Of a stretch of 28,352 bases of DNA, positions 7,328 to 15,469 are shown piece by piece. Where the stretch lies: contig CALJVD010000095.1 of the NCBI GenBank assembly GCA_937974825.1, positions 1 through 28,352 on the forward strand, given 5' to 3'. The stretch is from an uncultured Oceanospirillaceae bacterium. GTDB lineage: Bacteria > Pseudomonadota > Gammaproteobacteria > Pseudomonadales > Oceanobacteraceae. Position numbers and translations under genes: made by a program. Every line of letters starts with the position of its first letter. Position 1 is the first letter of the stretch. The notes beneath the pieces are model-generated. The model saw only the letters and a program-made list of their open reading frames with translations, was not told the DNA's origin and searched no databases.

Positions 7328-9943
7328 ATGGGCGGTTTTCGAAGAGCAACTAAGAACACCATGTCATCTGCCATAGATTCCAGTCAAATAGCGAGTATAA
7401 CCAGCATCAGTCAATATGTAGGCGACAGGGCGAAACCTGCATTGCACTCTATTGCACGTAGCGAGTTGCTTAAGCGCTTATCCGAGCAGCCATTGATTTG
7501 GTTAAACGCCCATGCCGGTTTTGGTAAAACTCAATTGATGCTACAGCTTGCCGATCAGCACGAACAAAATAACGGACAGGTGCTTTGGTTAAACCTAAAC
7601 GATAAAGCTCAACAAGAACATTACTTTATCGCTCTGTTGATTGCTTGCACTCAACAACAGCTATCGCTCGATGAGCGAGCCACTGCGTTGTTAACTGAAG
7701 CACAACAAAACTGTACGCAAGATATAGAACAGGCCCTATTAAGCTGGCTGACCTGCCTGTTAGAAACAAAAGAACGACTCTTTATTGCCTTGGACGATGT
7801 GCATTTATTGGGAGAGGGGCAGAGTTGGCAGCTGCTTATACGCATACTGGAGCTAATACCAAGCCACTGCCAGATGGTTTTGGCTGGTCGATACTTACCG
7901 GCAGCAACTGGTCGCTTGCGTTTGTTGAATAAATTACAGTGGCTGCAATCTAACGATTTGCGCTACAGCGAAACAGAGATTCAAATAGCCATTAAACAGC
8001 ATGGCCTTACAAATAACGCCAGCCAAGTACAAAACAACCTTGCTTACTTGCAAGGCTGGCCGGCTGGGCTAAGTATTTGGCTGACAAAATTCAGTCGCCT
8101 GCATCCGTACGAAGTGGGCGCAAACTTTGCTGAATATGAGCTAGACGATTATCTAACAGGCGAAGTGTTAGAGTCTATATCGAAAGAAATGTTGGTCTTT
8201 TTGCGCGAACTGGCGGTAATTGGTCAGTTTAATGAGCCGCTGCTAAATAACCATTACGGTAACGACAACTACCACCCTCTATTGATGGAAGCTATAAAGC
8301 TCAATCTGTTTATTCAACCTGTTTTAAAAACTTCCGGTTGGTATCAAATGCATCCGGTGATGTCGGCATTACTTGCTAAGCAGTTACCCTTGATACAGCG
8401 TCATGAAATTCATAAGAAAACCTTTCAGTGGTTAAGCAGGCAACCTAAGCAAGCAGTGCCTGCGTTGCGTCATGCGCTGGCAGCCGATATGGCAATGGAA
8501 GTGCAAGAGTGGGTGTTACAGGAGTCTGAATACATTCTGGCAAGCCAAGACTTCTCAAGCTTGCTGGCCTGGATACAACAGCTAGGTTGTGAATTTTTAG
8601 AGAAGTCTCCGCGTTTGCTCGTTATTGCTTGTGTGACTTATATAGTGACGCAAATGCGTGATGATGCGTTTAGGGTGTATGGCCAGTTGCAGAAGTCTGG
8701 GTATCTGCAGCCTGCCGAACAAGATGCCTTAAGTGGTAGCTTGGCACGAATGGATAATAACCTAGAGCAGGCCAATCTATTATGTGCGAGTGCTCACAAA
8801 CACTTACCGCCAGAGCGCTTAGCACTGCGCGTATTAATGTCATCGACATTAACGCATTTAGGCTTATCGCTTAAAAAGATAGACGATGCCATGCACTGGA
8901 ATAATCAAACGCAGGCATTAGCACAGCAAAGCCAGTCACCTAGCCTAGGTGCGGTGGCGCAGTTTGATTTGCTGCGCATTGAGTTTTATTTAGGGCACAT
9001 TGGGCGTTGCAAAGAAATTGCTGAACAGGCCACAGCGCAGCTTATGCAATCGCCAGAAGGGGTTGACCAAGTACCTGCCGGGCGTTTGTTTGTATATCAA
9101 GCCATATTTGGTTGGTTAACGGGTGAAGATGTCAATAAGGTGACCTCTGCGCTGCAGTTAGGTTTGCGTTTGTGTTTGCAACAAAAGGACGTGAACTTAA
9201 GTTTAGGCTATGCCTTGAAAGCTGTTATGTTGGCGAACGAAAAGTATTACGATGACGCTTTAGCAATATTGGCAGAAGCAAAAATAAAGCTGCAGCAATG
9301 GCATGTTGAGCCTTTTAATTATCAATGGCTGTATGTCGTTCAAATCAATATATTGTTGAGCCAAAATAAGGTTGGTTTTGCACAAAACCTATTTAAAGAG
9401 TTGTTAAACGATAAGAAGTTTACCCAACTGCCTAAGCCAGAAGTCTTTCCTTTGCTGCCTGAAATTACCATGATTACTCAGGCGCGCTTGTATTTGATGA
9501 CCGGCCAAACCGACGCTTGTTTAGAGCTAATAGACGTTGCCAAAGAAGCCAGTAATAATGCCGTGTTCCAACATTTGTTGGGCTTGCTTAAGGCCGTCAG
9601 TTTGCAGCGCTTTGGTGGAGCGGAAAGCCAACAGCTGTTGTATTCAATGATGCGTCTCTTAGAGCGCGAAAAAATCTCCATTCAAATCTTTAACTGGTTG
9701 CCTCTGCAAAGAGCGCTAGGCAGTAATGATGATAAAGACACCGCATTAAATACCAATTTAAGTGACCGTGAATTACAGGTGCTTAAGAAAATTGCCGAAG
9801 GATTGTCGAATCAAGACATTGCCGATCAGTTGTATATTTCGCTGCACACGGTTAAAACCCATGCGCGTAAAATTAATATTAAATTGGCCGCAAAAAACCG
9901 TACGCAGGCATTATGCCGAGCACGTGAGCTTGCCCTAATCTAA
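7328..9943 (+). CDS. Large MalT-like (LAL) LuxR-family transcriptional regulator
   Basis: This 871-residue regulator has the architecture of MalT-type ATP-binding activators. A Walker A site (NAHAGFGKTQ, K67) and a Walker B-like site (LFIALDDVHLL, D156-D157) form the NTPase module. A long helical, TPR-like middle runs from about 370 to 790. A LuxR helix-turn-helix occupies about 810-870 (LSDRELQVLKKIAEGLSNQD, then HTVKTHARKI). In MalT, ATP plus an inducer drives oligomerisation and promoter activation; here the inducer and targets are unknown. It stands alone, divergent from the TonB-type gene. The first ATG is at 7328 and another at 7361 (MSSAIDSS) is equally plausible, since neither has a good ribosome site. 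Family assignment is firm. Confidence 0.92.
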   Translation: MGGFRRATKNTMSSAIDSSQIASITSISQYVGDRAKPALHSIARSELLKRLSEQPLIWLNAHAGFGKTQLMLQLADQHEQNNGQVLWLNLNDKAQQEHYFIALLIACTQQQLSLDERATALLTEAQQNCTQDIEQALLSWLTCLLETKERLFIALDDVHLLGEGQSWQLLIRILELIPSHCQMVLAGRYLPAATGRLRLLNKLQWLQSNDLRYSETEIQIAIKQHGLTNNASQVQNNLAYLQGWPAGLSIWLTKFSRLHPYEVGANFAEYELDDYLTGEVLESISKEMLVFLRELAVIGQFNEPLLNNHYGNDNYHPLLMEAIKLNLFIQPVLKTSGWYQMHPVMSALLAKQLPLIQRHEIHKKTFQWLSRQPKQAVPALRHALAADMAMEVQEWVLQESEYILASQDFSSLLAWIQQLGCEFLEKSPRLLVIACVTYIVTQMRDDAFRVYGQLQKSGYLQPAEQDALSGSLARMDNNLEQANLLCASAHKHLPPERLALRVLMSSTLTHLGLSLKKIDDAMHWNNQTQALAQQSQSPSLGAVAQFDLLRIEFYLGHIGRCKEIAEQATAQLMQSPEGVDQVPAGRLFVYQAIFGWLTGEDVNKVTSALQLGLRLCLQQKDVNLSLGYALKAVMLANEKYYDDALAILAEAKIKLQQWHVEPFNYQWLYVVQINILLSQNKVGFAQNLFKELLNDKKFTQLPKPEVFPLLPEITMITQARLYLMTGQTDACLELIDVAKEASNNAVFQHLLGLLKAVSLQRFGGAESQQLLYSMMRLLEREKISIQIFNWLPLQRALGSNDDKDTALNTNLSDRELQVLKKIAEGLSNQDIADQLYISLHTVKTHARKINIKLAAKNRTQALCRARELALI

Positions 9944-9968
9944 CTGGGTAAAATAATTCCGAGTGCTA

Positions 9969-9999
9969 TTGTCAGGTAATCGAAAGGTTGTGCTACAAT
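9969..9999 (+). promoter_or_regulatory. Promoter of grxD with extended -10
   Basis: TTGTCA (9969-9974) and TACAAT (9994-9999) are 19 bases apart. The -10 is preceded by TGC, an extended -10 (TGn) that can compensate for the long spacer. The start would fall near 10006, about 26 bases before the grxD ATG. Confidence 0.55.
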
Positions 10000-10031
10000 G
10001 CGACCAAATTTCTACTAAATTGGAGAGTTTT

Positions 10032-10352
10032 ATGGATATTATGCAAGCCATTAAAGAGCAAGTTGAAGGTAATGCTATTCTGCTTTACATGAAAGGCTCA
10101 CCGAACCAACCTATGTGTGGTTTCTCTGCGCGTACCGTGCAAGCTGTCATGGAATGTAACCAGAAGTTCGCTTATGTCGATGTACTATCAAACCCAGACA
10201 TTCGTCAAAACTTACCAATCTATGCAAGCTGGCCAACCTTCCCACAGCTATGGGTAAAAGGTGAGTTGGTTGGCGGTTGTGACATAGTGACCGAGATGCA
10301 CGAAAAGGGCGAATTAAAAACCCTGCTTGAAGAAGCTGCCGCTGAAGCCTAA
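10032..10352 (+). CDS. grxD: Monothiol glutaredoxin, Grx4/GrxD type
   Basis: This 106-residue cytoplasmic glutaredoxin of the CGFS class carries and delivers [2Fe-2S] clusters, usually with BolA-type partners, using glutathione as co-ligand. Visible features are the KGSPNQPMCGFS active site with cysteine 29, the WPTFPQLWVKGELVGGCDIV segment that binds glutathione, and an acidic C terminus. The reading frame extends upstream to 9963, but ATG 10032 is the right start: GGAGAG sits at 10022-10027 and MDIMQAIKEQ matches the family N terminus, whereas the longer version would include the promoter. It is a single-gene unit ending two bases before a convergent gene. Confidence 0.96.
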   Translation: MDIMQAIKEQVEGNAILLYMKGSPNQPMCGFSARTVQAVMECNQKFAYVDVLSNPDIRQNLPIYASWPTFPQLWVKGELVGGCDIVTEMHEKGELKTLLEEAAAEA

Positions 10353-10354
10353 AA

Positions 10355-11374
10355 CTATTTTAGGACTTTGACCTCAAAGCCGGCCTCATTCAATATGTAG
10401 GCCGCTGCTTCTGCTCTGCTTTCCCCAATCACCACATAAATAAAATCTTTTTCTAACGAATCTAGTTTCGAGCGTAATTGCGATAGAGGAATTGCTCGGC
10501 TGTGGTTAATAGGATTCACTTCTACTTCTTGTGATAAGCGCACATCGATAATAATAGTGCCGGTATCACCGTCGCTAATAAGAGCGGCTAATTCATCTTC
10601 ACTAATGTAAGAAATAACCGGCTCTTTTAGCAGGGTGTCAAAGTGTTCTTTGGTTAATACTTTTAAAATACCGTCGCTGCTCATGGTAACAGTGGCATTG
10701 CGCGGTAAGTTACTGATTAACGCATCTTCGCCAAAGAGTGCGCCGTTAGTAATAGCGGCTAACACGGTGGGCTTATTGTTTTCCATGCGGGTAACAATGG
10801 CTTTGCCTTTTTGAATGACATAACACTCGTTAGCGTCATCACCTTCTTTAATAATTACTTCGCCTAAGCTGACTGTGCGCTCGGTAAAATCACTGAGCAG
10901 TTTTTGAATATTACCCGGTGGAATACGGTTGAAAATATTCGAGGTGAGCAGTGCGTCTAACCAGTCGATTTGAACGTCGGTTTCTTCATCTTGTTGGAAT
11001 TGAGCGATTTCAATCCAAGTATTAATCAGCTCTAAGTGTTGGCGACTAACCGCAAATAAGGTGCAGTCGGTTTTAGTCACCCCTGCGTGACGGTGGATGG
11101 CATGACTGCCATCTAACGCTAAAATGTTTTCAGGGTCAGCGCTGCAAATTTGCGTGATTTCAAATTGGCTGTCCGCTAAATCAACGCAACCCGACAGCAG
11201 AAAATGGCATTCATTGTCTTCCACGCCGCGTTTAAAGATGACACGTTTCGCCGGCACGCTATACAGGCGAAAGTGTGGAAGTAGATCGGCGATGGCAGAT
11301 TCAGAGAGTTCATCAAAAGGAATGAACTGCTGCACCTGTTCTGCTGTCAGTGTGGATTTAGTGTTGTCAGTCAT
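10355..11374 (-). CDS. Tandem cyclic-nucleotide-binding-like domains fused to a degenerate rhodanese domain
   Basis: This 339-residue soluble protein seems to be a sensor or regulator without a DNA-binding domain. Domain 1 (about 15-120) is a CRP-like beta-roll that has lost the phosphate-binding motif. Domain 2 (about 140-250) keeps the signature FGED (214-217) followed by LPRNATV (R225), the arrangement that binds cAMP/cGMP phosphate in CRP relatives. The C terminus (about 255-339) is rhodanese-like, with IIIDVR and a final AAAYILNEAGFEV, but the active-site loop reads YVVIGESRAE with no catalytic cysteine, so it should not transfer sulfur. It lies 41 bases after the DUF502 gene on the same strand, probably one operon. 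Partner and ligand are unknown. Confidence 0.82.
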   Translation of the reverse strand: MTDNTKSTLTAEQVQQFIPFDELSESAIADLLPHFRLYSVPAKRVIFKRGVEDNECHFLLSGCVDLADSQFEITQICSADPENILALDGSHAIHRHAGVTKTDCTLFAVSRQHLELINTWIEIAQFQQDEETDVQIDWLDALLTSNIFNRIPPGNIQKLLSDFTERTVSLGEVIIKEGDDANECYVIQKGKAIVTRMENNKPTVLAAITNGALFGEDALISNLPRNATVTMSSDGILKVLTKEHFDTLLKEPVISYISEDELAALISDGDTGTIIIDVRLSQEVEVNPINHSRAIPLSQLRSKLDSLEKDFIYVVIGESRAEAAAYILNEAGFEVKVLK

Positions 11375-11415
11375 AGCGGCATTTATTAATTATGTTTTAT
11401 TATATTTATTATAGG

Positions 11416-12018
11416 TTAAGAGTTGTACTTTCGCGCTTCGCTTTGAGAAACACCAGCGGTTAAGGTAAATCGCATCGCATCTTCAAACGACCAGTCTACA
11501 ACAGTAATACGCTCGCGTGGAACAAATAAAGTATAACCACCAATCATATAGCTCATTGGCAGGTATACCGCGACCATGTCTTTACCTGCTAGCGCATCGT
11601 CTAATGAATTAGGTGTCTGGCCAGAGGTGATAAACCCAACCGCTTTGCCTAAATTCTCAATATCGACTAATACCACTTGTTGATCTTTGCTTTCTTGTTG
11701 ATCAAACATGTTGGCAAAGTCTTTGATTGCCCCGTATAGAGTCTTAACTAAGGGGAATCTTAGCAGTAAGTCTTCAAAATAATGGTAGACCCAACTTACA
11801 GGGTTAAATTGAAATAACAATCCAATTATTACTAAGCCAATAATCATTAGCAATAAACCCATACCTGGGAATAGGTTGGGCAGGCTTAGCAGCATAATAA
11901 GATCGGTGCCAAAACTGTTCAGCCACAACAGGGTGGACCACAGCAACCAACCTGTAATAAGAATGGGTAAAGCGACAATCGACCCTTTAATTAAAGGCTG
12001 TATAAATAGTTTTTTCAT
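11416..12018 (-). CDS. DUF502 family inner-membrane protein
   Basis: This 200-residue protein of the conserved DUF502 family has no settled biochemical role. Two membrane segments are visible: about residues 11-35 (KGSIVALPILITGWLLWSTL) and 52-72 (GMGLLLMIIGLVIIGLLFQF). A typical family stretch, LLLRFPLVKTLYGAIKDF, comes next, followed by a soluble beta-rich part containing VVLVDIENLGKAVGFITSGQ and VYLPMSYMIGGYTLFVPRE. DUF502 proteins are usually about 200 residues, so this one is complete. It is transcribed divergently from the trp operon and reads towards the cyclic-nucleotide/rhodanese gene 41 bases away. The shared transcript suggests a link, but no function should be assumed. Confidence 0.88.
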   Translation of the reverse strand: MKKLFIQPLIKGSIVALPILITGWLLWSTLLWLNSFGTDLIMLLSLPNLFPGMGLLLMIIGLVIIGLLFQFNPVSWVYHYFEDLLLRFPLVKTLYGAIKDFANMFDQQESKDQQVVLVDIENLGKAVGFITSGQTPNSLDDALAGKDMVAVYLPMSYMIGGYTLFVPRERITVVDWSFEDAMRFTLTAGVSQSEARKYNS

Positions 12019-12068
12019 ATTGTTGTTTATCTGTGTGTTGTCGAGGAGTTCTATTAGTGTGGCATAGC

Positions 12069-12097
12069 TTGCCGCCTAACTAAACAGCCGTTATAGT
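12069..12097 (+). promoter_or_regulatory. Promoter of the trp operon
   Basis: TTGCCG (12069-12074) and TATAGT (12092-12097) are separated by exactly 17 bases. Transcription would start near 12104, about 32 bases before the leader peptide. A weak AACTA/TAGTT inverted repeat (12078-12082 and 12105-12109) spans it. I do not see a convincing TrpR operator. Confidence 0.6.
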
Positions 12098-12135
12098 GTA
12101 ACCCTAGTTTTCAACCTTTACACACGGAGTTTCTG

Positions 12136-12192
12136 GTGTCTTTCTATATAAACCCAATGGCCCAGTGGCAGCAATTAAATCGTCGATGGTGA
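12136..12192 (+). CDS. trpL: trp operon leader peptide with Trp codons
   Basis: An 18-codon open frame starts at GTG 12136, preceded by GGAG at 12126-12129 (spacing 6). It reads MSFYINPMAQWQQLNRRW and stops with TGA at 12190-12192. Two tryptophan codons lie at positions 11 and 18, the second directly before the stop, 59 bases ahead of trpE. Placement behind a promoter, a good ribosome site and Trp enrichment all fit a transcription-attenuation leader in which ribosome stalling senses charged tRNA-Trp. It is unlike the E. coli leader, which has adjacent Trp codons. Identification is by context, not homology. Confidence 0.72.
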   Translation: MSFYINPMAQWQQLNRRW

Positions 12193-12214
12193 AGCACAGT
12201 TTATTTCTGGCTTT
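12191..12214 (+). terminator. Candidate attenuator hairpin in the trp leader
   Basis: GAAGC and CAG (12191-12199, with A12196 bulged) can pair with CTG and GCTTT (12207-12214) around the loop TTTATTT. TTTTGC follows, with a longer T-rich run at 12222-12234. The base of the stem overlaps the leader peptide stop codon, so a ribosome at or near the last Trp codon would block it. CCAG at 12162-12165 could compete for CTGG at 12207-12210. The hairpin is weaker than a classical attenuator. Confidence 0.4.
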
Positions 12215-12222
12215 TGCTCGTA

Positions 12223-12241
12223 CTTTATTTTTTTGCTAAAG
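12223..12241 (+). promoter_or_regulatory. Possible sequestration of the trpE ribosome site
   Basis: CTTTA (12223-12227) can pair with TAAAG (12237-12241). The latter overlaps the AAAGG ribosome site of trpE (12238-12242), 9 bases before its ATG. Five A/U-rich pairs form only a weak helix, so this is a tentative element. Confidence 0.25.
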
Positions 12242-12251
12242 GTTTACTAAT

Positions 12252-13736
12252 ATGACACCCGAACAATTCTCAGCGTTTGCCGCTCAAGGCTTTAACCGTA
12301 TTCCTGTTACCCGTCAGGTACTTGCGGATTTAGACACCCCTTTAACCACTTATCTAAAACTTGCGAATGCGCCTTATAGTTCATTGTTTGAGTCTGTACA
12401 GGGTGGCGAGAAATGGGGGCGTTACTCCATTATTAGCTTACCCGCTAAGCAAGTACTAACTATCAGTGGCCAAGAAGCCTTAGTGCATAGTAATGGTGAG
12501 TTAATAGAAAGCCACCAGGTTAGTGACCCATTAGACTTTGTCACTGAGTTTCAAGCCCGTTTTAACGTGCCTGAGCTAGATGGTTTGCCACGCTTTAATG
12601 GTGGGTTGGTTGGCTACTTTGGATACGACACCGTACGCTATATTGAACCTAAGCTAAAAGACAGCTGCCCTGAAGATGCTTTAAACACCCCCGATATATT
12701 ATTGATGGTGGCAGAAGAGGTAGTGGTCTTTGATAATCTCAGTGGAACCATACACCTAATAGTGTTGGCGAACCCAGAGCAGTCGAACGCATTAGCACAA
12801 GCCAATGAGCGTTTAAACGAGCTTTGCCACAAGTTACGTCAGCCCTACAGTGGTCCAATTGGTCAGCCGTTGGCACAAACCAAAACAGTTAAAGAAGAAG
12901 ACTTCCGTTCTTTATTTGGCGAAGACGCCTTTAAAGACGCCGTTGAAAAGATTCGTCAATACGTTTTATCGGGCGACATTATGCAATGCGTTATTTCACA
13001 GCGCATGCAAGTTCCATACAGTGGTGATCCGGTTAATATTTATCGTGCGCTGCGTACCCTAAACCCTTCGCCTTATATGTACTGTTTACACTTAGATGAT
13101 TTCCATGTGGTCGGCTCTTCACCCGAGGTACTTGCACGCCTAGAAGACGGTGAAGTAACCGTACGCCCAATTGCTGGCACACGTTATCGCGGCAAAACAC
13201 CGGAAGACGATTTAGCCTTAGAAAAAGAGCTGTTGGCCGATCCTAAAGAAGTGGCCGAGCACTTAATGCTGATCGATCTTGGGCGCAACGATGTGGGTAA
13301 AGTCTCTAAAGTAGGCGAAGTGCGAGTCACCGATAAAATGGTGGTCGAGCGTTATTCCCATGTGATGCATATTGTGTCGAACGTGACCGGACAGGTAAAA
13401 GACGGTGTGACGGCTATGGATGTAATTCGCGCCGTGCATCCAGCGGGCACCTTAAGTGGAGCGCCTAAAGTGCGCGCGATGGAAATTATCGACGAGTTTG
13501 AACCCACTAAGCGCGGTGTTTATGGCGGCGCAGTAGGGTATCTAAGCTGGAACGGAAATATGGATACCGCCATTGCCATTCGTACGGCTGTTATTAAAGA
13601 CGGTATGTTAAACATTCAAGCCGGTGCCGGTATTGTAGCCGACTCTATCCCTAAGCTTGAGTGGAAAGAAACCATGAACAAAGGTCGTGCCATGTTCCGA
13701 GCTGTGGCCATGGCTGAAGCAGGATTAGATAACTAA
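12252..13736 (+). CDS. trpE: Anthranilate synthase component I
   Basis: This 494-residue enzyme converts chorismate to anthranilate, using ammonia delivered by TrpG; it is the first committed step of tryptophan synthesis. The N-terminal part carries the feedback-site motif LFES (45-48) in SLFESVQGGEKWGRYS, as in Trp-inhibited enzymes. The catalytic chorismate-binding domain has SPEVLARLEDG, RPIAGTRYRGKTPEDD, LIDLGRNDVG (340-349), HPAGTLSGAPK and the terminal GAGIVADSIPKLEW block. It is the first structural gene after the leader peptide, with trpG 36 bases downstream. Expression is probably attenuation-controlled, and activity is probably inhibited by tryptophan. Confidence 0.98.
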   Translation: MTPEQFSAFAAQGFNRIPVTRQVLADLDTPLTTYLKLANAPYSSLFESVQGGEKWGRYSIISLPAKQVLTISGQEALVHSNGELIESHQVSDPLDFVTEFQARFNVPELDGLPRFNGGLVGYFGYDTVRYIEPKLKDSCPEDALNTPDILLMVAEEVVVFDNLSGTIHLIVLANPEQSNALAQANERLNELCHKLRQPYSGPIGQPLAQTKTVKEEDFRSLFGEDAFKDAVEKIRQYVLSGDIMQCVISQRMQVPYSGDPVNIYRALRTLNPSPYMYCLHLDDFHVVGSSPEVLARLEDGEVTVRPIAGTRYRGKTPEDDLALEKELLADPKEVAEHLMLIDLGRNDVGKVSKVGEVRVTDKMVVERYSHVMHIVSNVTGQVKDGVTAMDVIRAVHPAGTLSGAPKVRAMEIIDEFEPTKRGVYGGAVGYLSWNGNMDTAIAIRTAVIKDGMLNIQAGAGIVADSIPKLEWKETMNKGRAMFRAVAMAEAGLDN

Positions 13737-13772
13737 CCCGCAATATTAAAAGCACCTATATAGAGCACGCCC

Positions 13773-14366
13773 ATGCTGTTAATGATAGATAACTACGACT
13801 CCTTTACTTACAACATAGTGCAGTATTTTTCTGAGCTAGGGGAAGATGTGAAAGTGTTTCGTAACGATGCCATTAGCTTGGCAGACATTGAAGCACTTAA
13901 CCCTGATTACTTAGTGATATCGCCAGGGCCTTGCACGCCAAATGAGGCGGGCATTTCCATAGAAGCTATTAAGCACTTTGCCGGCAAGATTCCTATTTTA
14001 GGCATTTGCTTAGGGCATCAGAGTATTGGTCAGGCGTTTGGTGGTGAAATCATTCGTGCTGAGCAAATCATGCACGGAAAAACCTCGCCCATTCACCATG
14101 CCAATATCGGTATTTTCGAAGGGTTAACCAATCCTTATCAAGCCACTCGTTACCACTCGTTGGTCATTAACAGAAAGGGTTTTCCTGATTGTTTAGAAAT
14201 TACGGCTTGGACGCAAAACCCAGACGGCAGTATGGAAGCTATTATGGGGATTCGTCATAAAACTTTAGCAATTGAAGGGGTACAGTTTCACCCTGAGTCC
14301 ATTTTGACCGAACATGGACACGATTTATTACAGAATTTTTTGACTCGATATAAGGCACAAAAATAA
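13773..14366 (+). CDS. trpG: Anthranilate synthase glutamine amidotransferase component II
   Basis: This 197-residue class I glutamine amidotransferase makes ammonia from glutamine for TrpE. The catalytic triad is visible: C79 in LGICLGHQSIGQAFGG, with H173 and E175 in VQFHPESILTEHG. The oxyanion loop SPGPCTPNEAG and the HGKTS motif are present too. It is a separate gene rather than fused to trpE or trpD. Its TAA overlaps the trpD ATG by one base (TAATG), suggesting translational coupling. In some relatives the same type of subunit also serves p-aminobenzoate synthase (PabA), so a dual role is possible. Confidence 0.97.
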   Translation: MLLMIDNYDSFTYNIVQYFSELGEDVKVFRNDAISLADIEALNPDYLVISPGPCTPNEAGISIEAIKHFAGKIPILGICLGHQSIGQAFGGEIIRAEQIMHGKTSPIHHANIGIFEGLTNPYQATRYHSLVINRKGFPDCLEITAWTQNPDGSMEAIMGIRHKTLAIEGVQFHPESILTEHGHDLLQNFLTRYKAQK

Positions 14367-15421
14367 TGGCCGAATTAGATATTAAAACCGCATTAATGCG
14401 TATTGTTGAGCGACAAGACTTAACCACAGACGAAATGATTTCAGTCATGCGCCAGATTATGACAGGGCAATGTGATGATGCCCAAATAGGTGCATTTTTA
14501 ACCGCCATGCGCATGAAGAGTGAGAGCATTAGCGAGATTGTTGGTGCGGTAACAGTAATGCGTGAGTTGGCGACAGGTATTAAGGTTAATGACAAACATG
14601 CAGTCGATATAGTCGGTACCGGTGGTGATGGTGCTAACTTATTTAACGTATCATCGGCCTCTGCGTTTGTGGTTGCCGCAGCTGGTGGTGTGGTCGCTAA
14701 ACACGGTGGTCGTGGTGTGTCGTCTAAATCGGGCAGTGCCGATGTGATTGAAGCCATGGGAATCAGCTTAGACATGACGCCTGAACAAGTAGAGCGCGCC
14801 ATTAATGAGATAGGCGTTGGCTTTATGTTTGCGCCTTCGCATCACAGTGCTATGAAGTATGCGATGGGGCCACGTAAGTCATTAGGCATGCGTACCATTT
14901 TTAATATTCTAGGGCCTCTGACTAACCCTGCTGGCGTACCTAACCAAGTGATTGGTGTGTTTAACAAAGCATTGGTGCGCCCAGTCGCCGAAGTGATGCA
15001 ACGTTTAGGCAGTCGTCATGTGTTGGTGGTGTCGTCTAAAGACGGTCTAGATGAAATCAGCTTGGCGACAGAAACTTACGCCTGTGAACTGAAGGATGGC
15101 GAGCTAACTAATTTAGTCATTAAGCCGGAAGATCTTGGCATTGAAAGCCAAGTACTGCTCGGCTTAGAAGTAGGCAGCCCTGAAGAAAGCTGGGCGCTGA
15201 TTAAAGATGCCCTAGGCAAGCGTGAAACCGCTAACGGTAAAAAAGCCGCTGATATGTTAGCGCTCAATGCGGGTGCGGCTATATATGTATCAGGCGTTGC
15301 CAATACCTTGAAAAACGGTGTCGCGATGGCCGAAGATGCCATTTACTCTGGCCTTGCCTTAGAGAAAGTAAAAGAGTTAGTGAATTACTCTATTTGCTTG
15401 ACCGAAGACGCAAACAGCTAA
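14366..15421 (+). CDS. trpD: Anthranilate phosphoribosyltransferase
   Basis: This enzyme adds the phosphoribosyl group of PRPP to anthranilate, the second step of the pathway. The 351 residues are normal for a monofunctional TrpD. The PRPP-binding glycine motif VGTGGDGANLFNVSSASA has GTGGDG at 84-89. KHGGRGVSSKSGSADVIEAMG and GFMFAPSHHSAMKY follow, as does the FNILGPLTNPA block characteristic of the family. The start overlaps the trpG stop by one base; trpC follows after about 48 bases. Nothing is missing from the active site. Confidence 0.98.
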   Translation: MAELDIKTALMRIVERQDLTTDEMISVMRQIMTGQCDDAQIGAFLTAMRMKSESISEIVGAVTVMRELATGIKVNDKHAVDIVGTGGDGANLFNVSSASAFVVAAAGGVVAKHGGRGVSSKSGSADVIEAMGISLDMTPEQVERAINEIGVGFMFAPSHHSAMKYAMGPRKSLGMRTIFNILGPLTNPAGVPNQVIGVFNKALVRPVAEVMQRLGSRHVLVVSSKDGLDEISLATETYACELKDGELTNLVIKPEDLGIESQVLLGLEVGSPEESWALIKDALGKRETANGKKAADMLALNAGAAIYVSGVANTLKNGVAMAEDAIYSGLALEKVKELVNYSICLTEDANS

Positions 15422-15469
15422 TTATATTATTGAAACGGTTTAATCAGCACTGGGTGCTAGGTGAAAAGA

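Noticed and set aside
9963..10031. N-terminal extension of the glutaredoxin frame
   Set aside because: The extension covers the -10 promoter element and the ribosome site; the family start is ATG 10032.
12078..12109. TrpR operator at the trp promoter
   Set aside because: Only a 5-base inverted repeat with CTAG on one side is visible, too weak to call an operator.
14242..14802. 186-codon minus-strand frame over the trpG-trpD junction
   Set aside because: Shadow of two certain genes; its composition reflects the complementary frame and no domain is seen.
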